8,390 bases of DNA from an uncultured Bacilli bacterium. Lineage in GTDB: Bacteria > Bacillota_I > Bacilli_A > RFN20 > CAG-288. Positions 6,817-8,390 of this stretch are shown piece after piece (the first letter of the stretch is position 1; each line of letters starts with the position of its first letter). The DNA lies in the NCBI GenBank assembly GCA_934700375.1, contig CAKUXT010000084.1, positions 1 to 8,390 of the forward strand. Reading direction: 5' to 3'. A program made the position numbers and the translations under genes. The notes beneath the pieces are model-generated. The model searched no databases, was not told where the DNA came from, and saw only the letters and a program-made list of their open reading frames with translations.

Positions 6817-6837
6817 CGAAAAACACTAGATTTTTCG
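6817..6837. repeat. Perfect inverted repeat abutting the -35 of the Sel1-protein promoter
   Basis: CGAAAAA (6817-6823) and TTTTTCG (6831-6837) flank the 7-nt CACTAGA. The right arm ends one base before the -35 hexamer. No T-tract follows on the + strand, so it does not look like a terminator. It could be an operator or simply A/T-tract bending DNA upstream of the promoter. The 6732-6816 stretch before it is A-rich and shows no gene. Confidence 0.4.
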
Positions 6838-6866
6838 TTGCAAGTTGACTTTTAGCAAATTATAAT
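6838..6866 (+). promoter_or_regulatory. Sigma-A-type promoter of the Sel1-repeat gene
   Basis: TTGCAA (6838-6843), a 17-bp spacer and a perfect TATAAT (6861-6866). The start would be near 6873, giving a leader of only about 23 nt. The build is the same as the valS promoter (TTGNAA-17-TATAAT). A nearby TTGACT (6845-6850) is only 10 bp from the -10 and cannot serve it. Confidence 0.75.
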
Positions 6867-6880
6867 ATTCAGTAACTATC

Positions 6881-6887
6881 AAGGAGG
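6881..6887 (+). promoter_or_regulatory. Strong RBS of the Sel1-repeat gene
   Basis: AAGGAGG, 8 nt before the ATG at 6896. With a near-consensus promoter and a short leader, this suggests strong expression. Confidence 0.85.
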
Positions 6888-6895
6888 AGTTAAGT

Positions 6896-8071
6896 ATGGC
6901 TTATAAAATTGATAAAAATCTTCAGGCTGGCTTAGATCTGATGGAAACTAATGACAAGGGCAAGTACAAAAAGGCGATGAAGCTGATCAACAAATCAGCT
7001 CAGTCCGGTGAAACTAAGGGAAAGTCTTATTTCTTCATTGCAAAGATCTTGAGAGAAGGACTTCTCGGCTTCGATCCTGATATTGAAATGAGCAAGAACT
7101 ATTATGATGCTGCAATGGGCCTTTTCGATAAGGAAGCCTGCGACAGCCTCGATCATAAAATGATGGGCGATTATTTCAACTATGGCCTCGGAACAAAGGC
7201 TATCGACAAGAACCGCGCACTCGATTTCTATGATATGGCCGCTGAAGAAGGCGACGAAGAAGCAAAGACCAAAGCAGAAGAGATCCGTTCTCACCAGATG
7301 AAGGGAACTCCTGTCGCTGCTCCGACACTTTCTCCTAAGACCGAAGTCAAAGTCGAGGAAGTCAAACCCGTCGAGGAAAAGCCTCTTGTCGAAAGAAGAG
7401 TCGTCGAAGTCGCACAGGCTCCGATTGTCTCCTCCGAAAACAGAGAATTCGAAACCGATGATCCGACATTGCTCGATGTCATCGATGCCGAACAGGCAAC
7501 AATCAAGGTCATCCGTGTTTTGGATGCTCCTACCTCTACAAGACAGGATAAGCTCGATGCGATCGAAATGGCAAAAGACGCCGCAGAACATGGTTCTGTC
7601 CGCTCTGCTGTTTTAGTCGGTTATCTCTATGAAGGCGACAACTCCTTGGTTCAGAAAGACTATGAGATGTCTGACAAGTATTATAAGATGGCTGTCGATA
7701 AAGGTTCTGCCACTGCTTTATTCCGTTTAGGTATTCTCTATACAGATAAGGATGCTCCTTTCTATGATATCCGCAAGGGCCATGAGATGATCATCGCCTC
7801 TGCAAGAAAAGGCTATGTCTGGGCATTGATGTATATCGGCGATTGCTTCCGTCAGAAGGTTGTCGATGACAGAAATCTTGAATTGGCCTATCGCTATTAT
7901 TGCTTAGCCGGCGAAAGAGGATTAGGACTTGGCTATCACTTTATGTCCGAAATCGATGCTTCTCGTCAGCAGCTCAGCTTAAGCAAAGACCATGAAAGAA
8001 TGGCGATCGACAATGGATATGATCCCTCTATGGGTTATCAGGATCCTTTGTTCTATACTTTACACATCTAA
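6896..8071 (+). CDS. Sel1-like (TPR-type) repeat protein, function unknown
   Basis: It has 391 residues, with no signal peptide and no membrane segment, so it is probably cytoplasmic. Two alpha-helical repeat blocks can be seen. Block 1 (about 23-130) has Sel1-style units such as SKNYYDAA (66-73) and NRALDFYDMAAEEGDEEA (106-123). Block 2 (about 219-345) has KLDAIEMAKDAAEHGSVRSA (219-238), SDKYYKMAVDKGSATALFRL (259-278) and LELAYRYYCLAGERGLGLGY (328-347). Between them is a Pro/Glu/Val/Lys-rich linker (about 138-190) of low complexity, likely flexible. Sel1 repeats are protein-protein scaffolds, and nothing here names the partner. It has its own promoter and terminator, so it is probably monocistronic, and it lies just upstream of an rRNA operon transcribed in the same direction. 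The start is fixed by the RBS at 6881. Confidence 0.88.
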   Translation: MAYKIDKNLQAGLDLMETNDKGKYKKAMKLINKSAQSGETKGKSYFFIAKILREGLLGFDPDIEMSKNYYDAAMGLFDKEACDSLDHKMMGDYFNYGLGTKAIDKNRALDFYDMAAEEGDEEAKTKAEEIRSHQMKGTPVAAPTLSPKTEVKVEEVKPVEEKPLVERRVVEVAQAPIVSSENREFETDDPTLLDVIDAEQATIKVIRVLDAPTSTRQDKLDAIEMAKDAAEHGSVRSAVLVGYLYEGDNSLVQKDYEMSDKYYKMAVDKGSATALFRLGILYTDKDAPFYDIRKGHEMIIASARKGYVWALMYIGDCFRQKVVDDRNLELAYRYYCLAGERGLGLGYHFMSEIDASRQQLSLSKDHERMAIDNGYDPSMGYQDPLFYTLHI

Positions 8072-8096
8072 TATCCTGTTTGCTGAATGAATTCAT

Positions 8097-8133
8097 AACG
8101 GCGCTTGCTTCTTATAAGGCAGGTGCCGTTTTT
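8097..8133 (+). terminator. Intrinsic terminator after the Sel1-repeat gene
   Basis: A 14-bp stem pairs 8097-8110 with 8117-8130, including three G-U pairs, around the loop CTTATA. The GC-rich base AACGGC/GCCGTT runs into TTTTT (8129-8133). Confidence 0.85.
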
Positions 8134-8256
8134 CTATTTATAAAGAATAATGATATTTTCTAACTTTAATAGCATAAATAAGAAATAGAATTTCACATAA
8201 TTTATACTCTTATATTTCTTCTAAAAATAAATTCGAAAAAATATTTCAAAAAATTG

Positions 8257-8286
8257 TTGACACAGCAATAGGCAGAATGATAGAAT
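8257..8286 (+). promoter_or_regulatory. Strong promoter of the downstream rRNA operon
   Basis: A perfect -35 TTGACA (8257-8262), an 18-bp spacer and -10 TAGAAT (8281-8286). A-tracts at 8236-8241 and 8248-8253 just upstream resemble an UP element. The start is probably near 8291-8294. The 8134-8256 spacer before it is very AT-rich and holds no gene that I can see. Confidence 0.8.
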
Positions 8287-8291
8287 CTTTA

Positions 8292-8390
8292 ATGCGCCAA
8301 AAAAGCGCACTGATACGATTGCTCTTTGAAAACTGAACGGGATGACCAGTACATACACAAGTAATACGTCAATTTCCTTATAGGAAGAGA
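8292..8390 (+). other. rRNA operon leader with boxA antitermination site (16S not reached)
   Basis: Downstream of the strong promoter is a small hairpin TGCGC/GCGCA with an A-rich 7-nt loop (8293-8309). Then comes TGCTCTTTGAAAA (8320-8332), the Firmicutes form of the rrn boxA bound by NusB/S10 antitermination factors, in the context CTTTGAAAACTGAAC commonly seen ahead of 16S and 23S genes. A last hairpin TTCCT/AGGAA with loop TAT (8374-8386) lies at the edge and could be part of the 16S processing stalk. The start of 16S is not in view, so the rRNA itself is inferred. The stretch 8072-8390 thus contains only the terminator, promoter and this leader. Confidence 0.75.

Noticed and set aside
8163..8208. 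Possible second rrn promoter (TAGAAT at 8186 or TATACT at 8203)
   Set aside because: Neither has an acceptable -35 at 16-18 bp; in such AT-rich DNA -10-like hexamers are expected by chance.
1..8390. CRISPR array, insertion sequence, tRNA gene, prophage or defence island
   Set aside because: I saw no spaced direct repeats, terminal inverted repeats with transposase, tRNA cloverleaf or phage genes; the content is core housekeeping genes plus two unknowns.

Overview
The window comes from a Gram-positive Bacillota-type chromosome. The signs are strong AAGGAGG-type ribosome binding sites, a tRNA-sensing T-box leader in front of valS, U-tract intrinsic terminators after most units, and an rRNA-leader boxA of the Firmicutes form. 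TGA is used as a stop (radC and the small ORF) and Trp is TGG, so this is not a code-4 mollicute. Val codons are visibly rich in GTC. Moderate-GC genes with very AT-rich spacers would suit an Erysipelotrichia-like gut Firmicute, but that placement is inference. Every supported gene lies on the + strand.

Layout. (1) 3-2396: lon, the ATP-dependent protease, lacking only its first codons at the left edge, followed 2 nt later by engB/ysxC (2399-2974), a ribosome-assembly GTPase. An intrinsic terminator whose loop contains the engB stop codon closes this pair. (2) 2989-5862: a promoter overlapping that terminator's U-tract, a complete T-box leader (about 3024-3216) with a GUC specifier, valS from 3217, and a 12-bp terminator hairpin. 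(3) 5863-6731: an unrecognised 58-residue membrane peptide with a double-glycine N-terminal segment, overlapping radC by 10 nt; a short terminator follows radC. (4) 6838-8133: a good promoter, a strong RBS, a 391-residue Sel1-repeat protein of unknown role, and a 14-bp terminator. (5) 8134-8390: an AT-rich spacer, a strong promoter with A-tracts upstream, and an rRNA-operon leader with boxA. The 16S gene itself is not visible and should begin at or just beyond the right edge.

How it works together. Most of the window is housekeeping: protein quality control (Lon), 50S assembly (EngB), Val-tRNA charging feedback (T-box/ValS) and rRNA synthesis. The least explained part is the small membrane peptide fused translationally to radC. 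Its perfect Shine-Dalgarno sequence is the 3' arm of the valS terminator hairpin, so both its transcription and its translation appear to be gated by one RNA structure. The valS leader uses the same device: its terminator 3' arm carries the valS Shine-Dalgarno sequence.
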